In this document: positions 1-9,100 of the stretch, piece after piece
How the letters are laid out: the number at the start of each line of letters is the position of its first letter
How positions within the stretch are numbered: position 1 is the stretch's first letter
Origin: Clostridia bacterium
GTDB taxonomy: Bacteria > Bacillota > Clostridia > Christensenellales > CAG-138
Length of the DNA: 58,795 nucleotides
Assembly: GCA_017395105.1 (NCBI GenBank)
Contig: JAFPWD010000009.1
Coordinates: forward strand, 1 to 58,795
Reading direction: 5' to 3'
Notes under the pieces: generated by a model
The model's database searches: none
Seen by the model: the letters and a program-made list of their open reading frames with translations, nothing else
Told to the model about the DNA's origin: nothing
Translations under genes and position numbers: made by a program

Positions 1-46
1 CCGCATTCTCTTCAATGAACTCTATCCACGCTAATAATTCTTCCAC
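1..46 (-). CDS. 5' end of an unidentified gene (partial)
   Basis: On the minus strand a GTG at 46 is preceded by a good ribosome-binding site (AGAGGTGG, 6 nt upstream). It opens a frame reading V-E-E-L-L-A-W-I-E-F-I-E-E-N-A that runs off the window. Only about 15 residues are visible, so no function can be given. The divergent layout with the gene at 311 makes a real gene start plausible. Confidence 0.4.
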   Translation of the reverse strand, partial: MEELLAWIEFIEENA

Positions 47-193
47 TTTTCTCCACCTCTTCCTTTTTTCTTAGGTTAACATAATTCTAATCGTTTTGGA
101 AGAGGATGTTCATATTTTTTTAATTCATGCGTTTGTCGTGGCGGAAAATAGTAAACGCAAAGGTTTTCCACAGGAAGAAAGGCGCTTTTCCCA

Positions 194-222
194 TTGACAC
201 CGCTGCATGTTTCTGATAAAAT
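194..222 (+). promoter_or_regulatory. sigma-A type promoter
   Basis: TTGACA (194-199), a 17-nt spacer and TAAAAT (217-222) lie about 90 nt upstream of the GTG start at 311. This is near consensus for the housekeeping sigma factor and is the likely promoter of the next gene. The rest of 47-310 shows no gene. Confidence 0.6.
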
Positions 223-310
223 TTGACTGAAAGAGTATATAAAAGCTTAGCGGCATAGAAAGCCGCTGTGCATTGTAAAGAGCTTGCACTTACAAAGAAA
301 GGGGAAAAGA

Positions 311-1321
311 GTGAAGAGTAAAAAAGCATTGTATTATATTGTCGCCGGAATTGCCGCACTTGCTCTCGGAGCGGCGCTGTTTATTATTCTGAATTCGGCA
401 AGGAATAAGGAATTCATCTCTTCGGCGGAGATCGAAAGCGTTCGCGCAAGAAACGCATACGACCCCGAAAATGCCGAACAGATCACCGATGAAGCGGAGC
501 TGCTGCGCCTTTTGGAGCATTTCAACACGCTCGAGCTCAAAAAGGCCGAGGAGCCGCCGCAGGACACCGAGGACGGAATGCTTTCCATTGAGTTTTTCTA
601 TAAAAACGGCAAAAGGACCACCGTCTATCAGCTCGGCGAGCGCTACCTGCGCCTTGAAGGCGGCGAATGGATGGAGATAACGGGGGAGGATACGGACGGG
701 CTTGCAAGCCTGCTCGATTCCGCAAAGCTTGTGTCACTGAAGAAACAGTTCCCCGAGTATTTCGACCTTGGCTTGGGCAGGGGGCTGGATGTTTTTGCCT
801 GGAAGAAGGACGGCGAATTCGTCTACGGCATCGCGCCGATGGCTTCGCTGTATGAAACGGGCAAGTATCCCGTCACCTCGCTCGCGCCGCTCAGCGAAAA
901 AGAAATGCTGCTCGTGCTCGGCTCATACAGCTCGGAGGAGGTTTCTTCGCTTATTTCCGCCGGCTGGCTGTTTGAAAACGATAAGGGGACCCTTGCATAC
1001 AGACATTATATGGAGCGAAATCCTTCGCTCTCTTCATCCGTGCCGGATTCTGCTTTAATTCCGGGTTTATCGGACATCACTTGGTTCGGCGGCGGAGGAG
1101 ACAGCCTTTCATGGTCGACGAGCTCAATTTGGTTTGAGGCAACTGTCGAAACCGATCCCTCCAAATACGAGCGCAACTGCGTAAGGTTCGTGCCGATACT
1201 TGCGCTCGATGCCTCACAGGAGGAATACGATCAGCTTAAAGGCTTCTTTGAAAGCAGTATTGCGCCCTTGTTCAAGCCGTATGAGCGCCCCACTGTTGAT
1301 ATGGATATATGGTTCGATTAA
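311..1321 (+). CDS. membrane-anchored protein of unknown function
   Basis: I do not recognise this protein (336 residues). The frame is open from 284, but the GTG at 311 has the better ribosome-binding site (AAAGAAAGGGG just upstream). It puts a basic segment (VKSKKA) directly ahead of a single hydrophobic helix at about residues 7-28, typical of an uncleaved N-terminal anchor. The rest is soluble and acidic and would face outside the membrane. The gene has its own promoter (194-222) and a terminator behind it, so it is probably monocistronic. It lies just upstream of an ABC transporter, but a separate promoter argues against a firm functional link. Confidence 0.75.
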   Translation: MKSKKALYYIVAGIAALALGAALFIILNSARNKEFISSAEIESVRARNAYDPENAEQITDEAELLRLLEHFNTLELKKAEEPPQDTEDGMLSIEFFYKNGKRTTVYQLGERYLRLEGGEWMEITGEDTDGLASLLDSAKLVSLKKQFPEYFDLGLGRGLDVFAWKKDGEFVYGIAPMASLYETGKYPVTSLAPLSEKEMLLVLGSYSSEEVSSLISAGWLFENDKGTLAYRHYMERNPSLSSSVPDSALIPGLSDITWFGGGGDSLSWSTSSIWFEATVETDPSKYERNCVRFVPILALDASQEEYDQLKGFFESSIAPLFKPYERPTVDMDIWFD

Positions 1322-1387
1322 ATCGAAGCAGGCGAGGGTGCTTCCGCCTTTGGGCACATCCGCCTTTCATCGCTTTTCATCATCCCG

Positions 1388-1415
1388 CCGCGCCTTTCAA
1401 TGGGCGCGGTTTTTG
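1388..1415 (+). terminator. rho-independent terminator
   Basis: A CCGCGCC stem (1388-1394) pairs with GGCGCGG (1403-1409) and is followed by a T-run. It closes the gene ending at 1321. Confidence 0.65.
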
Positions 1416-1474
1416 TATTTCGTATTGATTTTTTGTTCAAATGGGGCATAAATGTGACATTTCAGCGGTATTCA

Positions 1475-1503
1475 TTGATTGTTTGCGCCGATGGGGATAT
1501 AAT
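1475..1503 (+). promoter_or_regulatory. sigma-A type promoter of the ABC transporter
   Basis: TTGATT (1475-1480), a 17-nt spacer and a perfect TATAAT (1498-1503) lie about 30 nt ahead of the ATG at 1536, which has a GGAGG site. Confidence 0.6.
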
Positions 1504-1535
1504 AGGCGCAAAGGATACCCTCGGAGGATTTTATA

Positions 1536-4500
1536 ATGCTTCAGCTTTCAAATATAACCAAGCGCTATAAAACGGGAGAGCTCGTGCAGACGGCGCTCGA
1601 CGGCGTTAGCCTTGCCTTTCGCGAAAGCGAGTTCGTGGCGGTGCTCGGCCCGAGCGGCTCGGGCAAGACCACGCTTTTGAATATCGTGGGCGGCCTTGAC
1701 CGCTACGACAGCGGCGATCTTATAATAAACGGCGTTTCCACAAAGGAATATTCGGATAGGAACTGGGATGCCTACCGCAACCACACCATCGGCTTCGTTT
1801 TCCAAAGCTACAACCTCATTCCGCATCAGTCCGTGCTTGCAAACGTTGAGCTTGCGCTCACAATTTCGGGAGTGAGCAGAGCCGAGCGCAGAAGGCGGGC
1901 GAAGGAGGCGCTTGTGAAGGTCGGCCTCGGCGATCAGCTCCATAAGCGCCCGAATCAGATGAGCGGCGGTCAGATGCAGCGCGTTGCGATAGCGCGTGCG
2001 CTTGTGAACGATCCCGACGTGCTGCTTGCCGATGAACCCACCGGTGCGCTCGATTCGGAAACCGGTATTGCTGTAATGGAGCTGCTCCAAGAGGTTGCAA
2101 AAACTCGCCTTGTTATAATGGTAACGCATAACGGCGAGCTTGCCGAGCAGTATGCAACGCGCACCGTGCGCTTGAAGGACGGACGGATAATCTCCGATAC
2201 CGACCCGTTTGACCCGAGCGTACCCGAGCCGGATCGCACTTTGGAGCAGAACGGCGAAGCTGCTGCGGAAACGAACGGGCACAAGAAGAAAAAGAAGGTC
2301 TCAATGTCCTTCTTGACCGCGCTTTCGCTGAGCCTCAATAACCTTCGAACCAAGAAGGGCAGAACCTTTCTGACAGCCTTTGCGGGCTCGATCGGCATAA
2401 TCGGAATCGCGATGATACTTTCGCTCTCAACGGGCATACATAACTACGTTTCGGATATCCAGCGCGAAACGCTCGCTTCCTATCCGATAGTGCTTGAGCG
2501 CGAGCCGAACGATATGCTCAAAAAGCTGCTCACGGCGCGGCAGGGCGACAGGGAGGCAAGGGCAAGCCGAAGCGAGGACAGGGTCTATTCAAGCCCGCGC
2601 CTTTACAGGATGTTCAATGCGGCGTTCACCGGTTCAAACGAAAAAAACAATATCTCCGCATTCAAAAAGCATTTCGACGGCGAGCTTGAAAACGCGGACT
2701 CAAGGCTCTCTTCGCTCGTTTCCGCCGTGCAGTTCGGCTATGAGCCTGAGCTGAACGTCTACTTCCAAAATGCGGAGGGCGCATATAAGAATACCGATCT
2801 GTCAAGCTCGCTTTTCGGCGGCGAAAGCGGCGACGATTCTGCTGCAACGAGCATGTTCAACATGGTCTCCTCACGCATGAACGGCATGGATCTTTTCTCC
2901 GAGCTGCTTGGGGGAAGAAACGGCGAGCCTGTCGCCCCGATGATAACCGAGCAGTACAAGCTTCTTTCGGGGCGCTGGCCGGAGAGTGCGGAGGAGATAG
3001 TGCTGCTGCTTGATGAGCGTGGCGAGATCATCGACAACGCATTCTATGCTCTCGGCTACATCGAGGAACAGGAGCTAAAGGATCTGCTCAGCGCGGTATT
3101 TAAGGGCGAGGAGCTCGAGGAGCCCGAGCGCAGCGCCGAGTTTTCCGAGATAATCGGAAAGCGCTTCAAGCTGATACTCAATTTTGAAAAATACCGCAGA
3201 TCGGAGAGCGGCTCGAGCGAATGGGAGTATATCGGTGACGATGAAAAGGCGATGGAGCTCATAATCAAAAACGGGCTCGACCTTGAGATTGTGGGTATAG
3301 TTAAGCCCGATTCATCGAGCGCGATGCAGTTCACCGGTGCGTTCGGCTACACCACGCTTTTGACCGATAAGCTGATCGAAAAATCGGCCGACTCCGAGCT
3401 TATTTCCGAGCAGAAAAAACCCGAAAATGAGAATCTTGACCTTATAAGCGGACTGCCCTTTGTGATCTCGGATGAGGACACTCCTTCTCAAAGCGAAAAG
3501 GCAAGGCTTGTAAGCGAGTATTTTTCCACCCTGAACGATGCGCAGAAGGTGGATATCTACACAAAGATACTTGCCATGCCCGATGAAGCCGAGCTTGCCG
3601 CGATGGTGGACGGCTATCTTTCCATGTACCCCGATCGCGAGGCGCAGATAGAGCTTTCCGCTTCCACCTTCGGCTTTTCCAAAGAAGAAATGCGAGAATA
3701 CCTTGCGGATTATTCGGATGAGGAGCTAAAGGCGCTGATGGTGGAGCAGATCAAGACCATCGTTTCCGCGCAGCACGAGGAAAACGCAAAGCTTCAAATT
3801 GCGCAGCTCGTGCGCGACAGCTCGCAGCCGGGAGACCTTTTCGGCGTTAGCGGCTATAAGGCTGTCGCCGCGCTGTTTGATGGGCAGATGGCGGGGGAGA
3901 GCGAAGCAAAGCTTGCCGTATATCACGATAAGTTCATGCCCGCCAAGGTGTCGGGCTCAACGCTCGCGGAAAGACTTGCGGAATACGGCTTTATAGATGA
4001 AAACGAGCCCGCCACGATCAGCATATACACTTCGTCCTTCGATGATAAGGAGGAGGTAACAGATGCGATAAAGGCTTATAACGACTCCGTCTCCGATCCC
4101 GAGGATGCGATAGAATACACCGACTACGTCGCATTGCTTATGAGCGGCGTTACCACCATGATCGATGCCGTTTCCTACGGTCTGATCGCGTTCGTTGCCA
4201 TCTCGCTCGTGGTCTCCTCTATCATGATCGGCATTATTACCTATATCTCGGTGCTCGAGAGAACGAAGGAGATCGGCATACTCCGCTCCATCGGCGCATC
4301 AAAGCGCAATGTAAAGAGCGTTTTCAATGCCGAGACCCTGATCGTCGGCTTCTTCGCGGGTCTGCTCGGAATCGGCGTAACGGTGCTCCTGTGCATCCCA
4401 CTCAATATGATACTTCAAAAGCTTACGGGCATTTCAACTCTAAAGGCCGTGCTGCCGTGGAAGGCCGCCGCCGTGCTCGTTGGAATAAGCATGCTCTTAA

Positions 4501-4574
4501 CGCTCATCTCGGGTCTTATCCCCGCAGGCGTTGCCGCAAGAAAGGATCCCGTGACCGCGCTGAGAACGGAATGA
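1536..4574 (+). CDS. MacB-like ABC transporter, ATPase fused to FtsX-type permease
   Basis: A single 1012-residue chain combines an ABC ATPase with a permease. The ATPase occupies about residues 1-225: Walker A GPSGSGKTT at 38-46, Q-loop VFQSYN, signature MSGGQMQR near 142-149, Walker B LLADEPTGALD. A lysine-rich linker leads to a first membrane helix near residues 280-300. A large extracytoplasmic domain of more than 500 residues follows, then three C-terminal helices with the FtsX-type core (about 880-1010). Members of this MacB/LolCDE superfamily transduce mechanical force across the membrane, usually to export peptides or antibiotics or to act on envelope proteins. The substrate cannot be read from sequence. 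The large extracellular domain resembles the peptide-resistance transporter class of Firmicutes, but no two-component partner lies nearby. Confidence 0.9.
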   Translation: MLQLSNITKRYKTGELVQTALDGVSLAFRESEFVAVLGPSGSGKTTLLNIVGGLDRYDSGDLIINGVSTKEYSDRNWDAYRNHTIGFVFQSYNLIPHQSVLANVELALTISGVSRAERRRRAKEALVKVGLGDQLHKRPNQMSGGQMQRVAIARALVNDPDVLLADEPTGALDSETGIAVMELLQEVAKTRLVIMVTHNGELAEQYATRTVRLKDGRIISDTDPFDPSVPEPDRTLEQNGEAAAETNGHKKKKKVSMSFLTALSLSLNNLRTKKGRTFLTAFAGSIGIIGIAMILSLSTGIHNYVSDIQRETLASYPIVLEREPNDMLKKLLTARQGDREARASRSEDRVYSSPRLYRMFNAAFTGSNEKNNISAFKKHFDGELENADSRLSSLVSAVQFGYEPELNVYFQNAEGAYKNTDLSSSLFGGESGDDSAATSMFNMVSSRMNGMDLFSELLGGRNGEPVAPMITEQYKLLSGRWPESAEEIVLLLDERGEIIDNAFYALGYIEEQELKDLLSAVFKGEELEEPERSAEFSEIIGKRFKLILNFEKYRRSESGSSEWEYIGDDEKAMELIIKNGLDLEIVGIVKPDSSSAMQFTGAFGYTTLLTDKLIEKSADSELISEQKKPENENLDLISGLPFVISDEDTPSQSEKARLVSEYFSTLNDAQKVDIYTKILAMPDEAELAAMVDGYLSMYPDREAQIELSASTFGFSKEEMREYLADYSDEELKALMVEQIKTIVSAQHEENAKLQIAQLVRDSSQPGDLFGVSGYKAVAALFDGQMAGESEAKLAVYHDKFMPAKVSGSTLAERLAEYGFIDENEPATISIYTSSFDDKEEVTDAIKAYNDSVSDPEDAIEYTDYVALLMSGVTTMIDAVSYGLIAFVAISLVVSSIMIGIITYISVLERTKEIGILRSIGASKRNVKSVFNAETLIVGFFAGLLGIGVTVLLCIPLNMILQKLTGISTLKAVLPWKAAAVLVGISMLLTLISGLIPAGVAARKDPVTALRTE

Positions 4575-4600
4575 TGCCGCTTGCAGCTCAAGAAACGACC

Positions 4601-4630
4601 AAAGCCCCGAGGCGATCGGGGCTTTGGTAT
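4601..4630. terminator. bidirectional terminator
   Basis: A 10-bp perfect stem (AAAGCCCCGA at 4601-4610 with TCGGGGCTTT at 4616-4625) sits between the converging ABC transporter and SpoIVB genes. Confidence 0.65.
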
Positions 4631-4645
4631 ATGCGTTTTTCGCGA

Positions 4646-5917
4646 TCACTCATTGTTCATTGCATCATAGACCCAAAAAGCATAGGCCCCATAGCCCATT
4701 GAGGGGTCGTTCACAAAAACGTGTGTAACCACGCCCACGAGCCTGCCGTTCTGTATTATCGGGCTTCCGCTCATGCCCTGCACTATGCCCCCTGCGGCAT
4801 CCAAAAGCTCGGGGTCGGTTATCTCCAAAACAATCCCCTTTTGATCGGGGCTTTTCTGCCGAACGGCTTTGATTATGCGGCAGCTATAGCTTTTCGGCGC
4901 GCCCGAATCAAGCTGCGAATAGATCAACGCTTCGCCCGTATGAACTTCATCGGGAAATGCAATGGGGATGGCATGAGCGTTGGAAAGGAATGAATCGCCT
5001 GAATAGGATGCAAGCTTTCCGAAAACGCCGAATATGCCGTTTTTCTCAACCGTGCCGACCTGCTTGCTCTTGGATGAAAAGGTTCCCTTGAGCTCGCCGG
5101 GCAGCCCTGACTTCCCCTTGACGACCCCAAGTATATCCGCAAAAACCATTCTGCCGTTAAGCACGGGGAGCACAGTCTGGGTATCCGCATCCAGAACGGC
5201 GTGACCGAGCGCTGCCGTTGAGCCCGTTCTTTCTTCCGAAAAGGAGAGCGTTCCAACGCCTATCGTGCTGTCCCTGACCCATGCGCCGAGCCTTTTGCTG
5301 CCGTTTGTATCCGTAACCGGCTCCGCTTGGATCGTTATGAGCCTTCCCAAGCGTTCAACGCCGAGCTTGGCGGCTCCGTCCATTGAATTCAAGGCGAGCT
5401 GAAGCTCGTTTGAGGTGCAAACGTCCTTGCCGTTCACCTTTTTTATAACGTCGCCTGAACGAAGTCCGCATTTTTTAGCAGGGCAGACCGACGAGCCGTT
5501 GGAAAGCAGGATATCACCAAAGCCAACCACTATAACGCCGTCTGTGTGAATGGAAATTCCTATCGCATCCCCACGGGGAACGAGGTTGACCCGTTCTTCG
5601 CTGTATATGCGCACTCTTGCCGCTTCGATAAGATCGAAAAGATAAACGCGAAGTGTCGAGCTTTCAATGCTTTCATCGCCTGAGGATGAAGCCTCGATGC
5701 TGCCCGAATGCGAAAATGCCTTGGTGGAGCCTTCACACAGCACTTGAAGCTTCGATTGAGCAAAGGCGCTGCTTTTAACGAAAACCGCACCGTCGAGGGC
5801 GCGGGCGGCGATCATTTCGTCCGTAAAATTCAGGCATGCGATCAAGAGGGACAGGAGCAATCCAAGCAGCTTTATAACCGCCCTGCACTTTGAACACGTT
5901 CTTTTCATCATCTCCAT
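4646..5917 (-). CDS. spoIVB: SpoIVB-type sporulation serine protease
   Basis: This matches SpoIVB (peptidase family S55), the forespore-secreted protease that activates pro-sigma-K processing by cleaving SpoIVFA. The protein has 423 residues, close to family length. It has an N-terminal membrane anchor (about 14-30), a PDZ domain (about 115-185, with CGLRSGDVI) and the S55 domain. Visible hallmarks are WVRDST.GVGTL, ALGHAV carrying the catalytic His, and GMSGSPI near the C-terminus carrying the catalytic Ser. Its presence is good evidence that the organism sporulates. In many Clostridia spoIVB lies next to recN and spo0A; neither is adjacent here. Confidence 0.93.
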   Translation of the reverse strand: MEMMKRTCSKCRAVIKLLGLLLSLLIACLNFTDEMIAARALDGAVFVKSSAFAQSKLQVLCEGSTKAFSHSGSIEASSSGDESIESSTLRVYLFDLIEAARVRIYSEERVNLVPRGDAIGISIHTDGVIVVGFGDILLSNGSSVCPAKKCGLRSGDVIKKVNGKDVCTSNELQLALNSMDGAAKLGVERLGRLITIQAEPVTDTNGSKRLGAWVRDSTIGVGTLSFSEERTGSTAALGHAVLDADTQTVLPVLNGRMVFADILGVVKGKSGLPGELKGTFSSKSKQVGTVEKNGIFGVFGKLASYSGDSFLSNAHAIPIAFPDEVHTGEALIYSQLDSGAPKSYSCRIIKAVRQKSPDQKGIVLEITDPELLDAAGGIVQGMSGSPIIQNGRLVGVVTHVFVNDPSMGYGAYAFWVYDAMNNE

Positions 5918-6102
5918 CCTTCCGAAATCAAGCTTATACCGATTATTATTCCGGCTTATTTAAGCAAATATTCGCAAAAGCTAAGTCTAAAAATGATAAA
6001 AATATCAAATTGTATTGAATTTTTATCAATCGTATGATATAATACAAGAATTCGATGGCGCTTGTTACTTCTTCGCCGTCAATAAAAAATGGAGGTATCA
6101 CT

Positions 6103-6831
6103 ATGAACTCTTTCAAGAAGTACGTTGCCGAGTTCATCGGCACCGCCGTGCTCGTATTCATGGGCTGCGGCACAGCAATGCTCGTTGGCTGTAACTCCGC
6201 TTTCGGCGGCGGCTACATCCTCACCGCGCTTGCGTTCGGTCTTACCATCGTTGCCATGGCATACTGCATCGGCAACATCTCCGGTTGCCACATCAACCCC
6301 GCTGTTTCGCTCGGCGTTCTGATCAGCGGCGGCATGAGCTTTGGCGACTTCATCGCCTACGTCATCTCCCAGTGCCTCGGCGCTTTTGCAGGCGCAGGCG
6401 CGCTTGCGGTGGTCTTCCACTTCGGCAGCGTTCCCGATAGGACCGCGACCGCTGTTGGCAGCGTTATCGACGGCATCGGCTCCAACGGCCTTGCGGGCGT
6501 TCACGGCAGTGTTCTTGCAGGCATCCTCGTTGAAGTCATCCTGACCTTCATCTTTGTTATCACCATTCTTGGCGTTACCTCCAAGAAGCAGAACCACGGC
6601 AGCTTCGGCGGTCTCATCATCGGTCTGACCCTCACCTTCGTTCATATCTTCGGCATCGGTCTCACCGGCACATCCGTCAACCCCGCCCGCAGCTTCGGTC
6701 CCGCTCTGGTTGCTCTTATCAAAGGCAACAGCGCACCCATGGGCGCCCTTTGGATCTTCATCGTTGCTCCCCTTATCGGCGCTGCGCTCGCTGCAATCGT
6801 CTATAAGTTCCTCGAGAAGAAGGAAGCCTGA
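6103..6831 (+). CDS. aqpZ: aquaporin, AqpZ-like water channel
   Basis: A six-helix major intrinsic protein of 242 residues. Both half-helix motifs are intact: HINPAVS in the first half and SVNPARS in the second. The residues that line the selectivity filter of E. coli AqpZ appear conserved by position: Phe in LAFGLT, His in TFVHIF, Thr in GTSVNPAR and the following Arg. This favours a water channel over a glycerol facilitator. The start at 6103 is chosen for its GGAGGT site; the frame is open from 6055. It is closed by a hairpin at 6853-6884 and is transcribed toward glnA, which appears to have a separate promoter. Confidence 0.9.
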   Translation: MNSFKKYVAEFIGTAVLVFMGCGTAMLVGCNSAFGGGYILTALAFGLTIVAMAYCIGNISGCHINPAVSLGVLISGGMSFGDFIAYVISQCLGAFAGAGALAVVFHFGSVPDRTATAVGSVIDGIGSNGLAGVHGSVLAGILVEVILTFIFVITILGVTSKKQNHGSFGGLIIGLTLTFVHIFGIGLTGTSVNPARSFGPALVALIKGNSAPMGALWIFIVAPLIGAALAAIVYKFLEKKEA

Positions 6832-6852
6832 GCATAGCACAAATGCATCATC

Positions 6853-6888
6853 AAACGGATCCGCCAAGCTGCGCGGGTCCGTTTATTC
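6853..6888 (+). terminator. terminator after the aquaporin gene
   Basis: A 12-bp stem with one mismatch (6853-6864 with 6873-6884) ends in a short T-rich stretch. Confidence 0.55.
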
Positions 6889-6967
6889 TATGCTTTTTCC
6901 GAGTGAAGATGACGGGGAACAGAGGCATACTCTCGATAAAAAATCTATAAATAAATATATAGCTTTT

Positions 6968-7000
6968 TTGACTTGACTTCCTTCCGCTTATATGTAAAAA
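6968..7000 (+). promoter_or_regulatory. candidate glnA promoter
   Basis: Two overlapping TTGACT hexamers (6968-6973 and 6973-6978) face the -10 candidates TATGTA (6991-6996) and TAAAAA (6995-7000), about 70 nt ahead of glnA. The AT-rich stretch at 6940-6967 could be an upstream element. No GlnR-type operator was identified with confidence. Confidence 0.4.
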
Positions 7001-7069
7001 TGTGTATGTCGGAATCTGCTGTTATGGCAGAAATATTCAGTCAAAACAAAAATCATTCGGAGGTTCCTT

Positions 7070-8497
7070 ATGCTTTTCAGCAATATCGAGCAGGCAAAAA
7101 AGTTCATTAAAGAGAACGGCATCAAGATGGTCGATTTCAAGATGGTCGACATCGATGGCCGTTGGCGTCATATTACCATTCCCGCCGAGCGTTTCACCGA
7201 GGAAACGATGGAATACGGCATCGGCTTCGACGGTTCAAACTACGGCTTTGCGCCCGTTGAGAACAGCGACATGGTCTTTATCCCCGATCTTTCCACCGCC
7301 GCTGTCGATCCCTTTGCGGAAATCGAGACCCTCACCATGAGCGGCGATGCTATGATAATCGCTCGCCCCGAGAATCGTCCCTTCGATCAGTATCCGCGCA
7401 ATGTTGTAAAGCGCGCGGTCGAGTTCATGCGCGAGAGCGGCATCGCCGATGAAATGATCATTGGACCCGAATTCGAGTTCAACGTGTTTGACGACGTTCG
7501 CTTCCGCACCACCCCCAACCGCCTTACCCTCGAGATCGACACCGACGAGGCAGAGTGGAACACCGACCAGTGCGGCGACGGCTTCCAGAATCGTCACCAC
7601 GGCGGCTATCACATCGAGCTTCCGCAGGACAGGTACTACGACCTCCGCAGCAAGATCTGCCTTATGATGGAGGAGTGGGGCGTTAAGGTCAAGTATCATC
7701 ACCACGAGGTCGGTGGCCCCGGCCAGGTTGAGATCGAGGTCGAGCTCGGCGATATCGTGTCCATGGCCGACAACACCATGGTCACCAAGCACCTCATTCA
7801 CAACGTCGCTTTCGCAGAAGGCTGCACCGCAACCTTCATGCCCAAGCCCATCTACGGCGAAGCGGGCAACGGCATGCACGTTCACATGCTCCTCAAGAAG
7901 GACGGCAAGCCCCTGTTCTATGATGAGAACGGTTATGCACAGCTCTCTAAGCTTGCGCACAACTTCATGGGCGGTCTCCTCAAGCATGCAAAGTCCCTCT
8001 GCGGCATCACCAATCCTTCAACGAACAGCTTCAAGCGCCTCGTTCCCGGCTTTGAGGCTCCCGTAACGATCGGCTACGCGATGGCGAACCGCTCCGCGGT
8101 CATCCGCATCCCCGCGTATGCAAAGTCCCCCGCATCAAAGCGCTTCGAGCTTCGCAACCCCGATGCCACCTGCAACCCCTACTACGCCTACGCAGCCATC
8201 CTGATGGCGGGTATCGACGGTATCATAAACGAGATCGATCCCTCCACCTGCGGCTGGGGTCCCTACGACTTCAACCTCTTCGATCTTCCCGAGGAGGAAA
8301 AGAAGAAGATCGACAGCCTGCCCACCACCCTCGACGAGGCGCTCGATGCGCTCGAAGCGGATCATGAGTACCTCACCCGCGGCGGCGTGTTCCCCGAGAG
8401 GCTCATCAAGATCTGGATTGACCGCAAGCGCAAGGAAGCGGCTCGCATCAATAAGATCCCGCATCCCGCCGAGTTCGAGCAGTATTACGATCTGTAA
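7070..8497 (+). CDS. glnA: glutamine synthetase, type I
   Basis: Glutamine synthetase makes glutamine from glutamate, ammonia and ATP and forms a cytoplasmic dodecamer. The 475-residue length and motifs fit GSI: DGSNYGF in the beta-grasp N-terminus, GPEFEF and metal-binding glutamates, GNGMHVHM, and the conserved PGFEAPV and NRSAVIRIP. Around residue 404 the sequence reads NLFDLPEEE. In adenylylated GSI-beta enzymes (E. coli NLYDLPPEE) this position is the modified Tyr; here it is Phe, so control by AMP attachment at that residue is not possible. The start is an ATG with GGAGG. It appears monocistronic, with a terminator at 8543-8576. Confidence 0.95.
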   Translation: MLFSNIEQAKKFIKENGIKMVDFKMVDIDGRWRHITIPAERFTEETMEYGIGFDGSNYGFAPVENSDMVFIPDLSTAAVDPFAEIETLTMSGDAMIIARPENRPFDQYPRNVVKRAVEFMRESGIADEMIIGPEFEFNVFDDVRFRTTPNRLTLEIDTDEAEWNTDQCGDGFQNRHHGGYHIELPQDRYYDLRSKICLMMEEWGVKVKYHHHEVGGPGQVEIEVELGDIVSMADNTMVTKHLIHNVAFAEGCTATFMPKPIYGEAGNGMHVHMLLKKDGKPLFYDENGYAQLSKLAHNFMGGLLKHAKSLCGITNPSTNSFKRLVPGFEAPVTIGYAMANRSAVIRIPAYAKSPASKRFELRNPDATCNPYYAYAAILMAGIDGIINEIDPSTCGWGPYDFNLFDLPEEEKKKIDSLPTTLDEALDALEADHEYLTRGGVFPERLIKIWIDRKRKEAARINKIPHPAEFEQYYDL

Positions 8498-8542
8498 GCT
8501 GCATATCGCAGTTTAACGGCAAGCTGAATCGAATATGAAAAC

Positions 8543-8576
8543 AGCCCCCGTTCCCGCATGGGTTTGGGGGCTTTGA
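8543..8576 (+). terminator. glnA terminator
   Basis: AGCCCCC (8543-8549) pairs with GGGGGCT (8566-8572), followed by a short T-run. It lies between glnA and a convergent lipoprotein gene. Confidence 0.6.
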
Positions 8577-8581
8577 TCTGC

Positions 8582-9100
8582 TTATTCACCGTAGTTTTCG
8601 GGTAAATACTTTTTTATGAATTCCTCCCATGTATCAATATCGCATAGATAATGATTTATGTCAATACACTCTCCGCTTGAAGTATAGGTCTCGCCGCAGC
8701 CGTAGCATGAGATCAGTTGATATGTTCCGTCTGCATAGTTGATTCTCGCGGTGAAGCTGCCGTAATTAAAGCTCGGATCCATCGCAGCAAGCACAATAAA
8801 GATATCGTTGCTGAAACGAAATTCCGCAAGCTCATTGAGAAACTCTTGCGCCGCTTCATCGGATAAATTCTGTATCGGGTCATATTCTTCCAAAAATTGC
8901 TCCGGCCTGCATGGCGCATCATCGCGAACATCAAAAATATCTATCGAAGTGACGGTTTCTTTAGCAATATCGTTGTAGTACGCGCTGCGCGGTATCCAAA
9001 TACAGCCTTGAAGGCTAAAAAGCAGCGCAAGGATAACTATTGCAGGGAAAATTGCAAAAACGGTCTTGTTATGGCTGCTTTTTCTTTCGTAATGATTCAT
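8582..9100 (-). CDS. small putative lipoprotein, unknown function
   Basis: This 172-residue protein begins with a basic stretch, a hydrophobic helix (about 13-30) and a lipobox (SLQGC, Cys33), so it is probably a diacylglyceryl-anchored lipoprotein. The mature part is acidic and has a CYGCGE motif. I do not recognise the family. The gene overlaps by about 30 nt the tail of the frameshifted metalloprotease upstream, suggesting they were once one transcription unit. Confidence 0.65.
   Translation of the reverse strand: MNHYERKSSHNKTVFAIFPAIVILALLFSLQGCIWIPRSAYYNDIAKETVTSIDIFDVRDDAPCRPEQFLEEYDPIQNLSDEAAQEFLNELAEFRFSNDIFIVLAAMDPSFNYGSFTARINYADGTYQLISCYGCGETYTSSGECIDINHYLCDIDTWEEFIKKYLPENYGE

Noticed and set aside
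1548..2282. A 244-codon minus-strand frame opposite the ABC ATPase domain
   Set aside because: Shadow of the Walker A/B coding sequence; no independent evidence.
6079..6867. A minus-strand frame antisense to the aquaporin gene
   Set aside because: The Asp/Glu/Ala-rich product mirrors the codon use of the sense gene; no start site or family.
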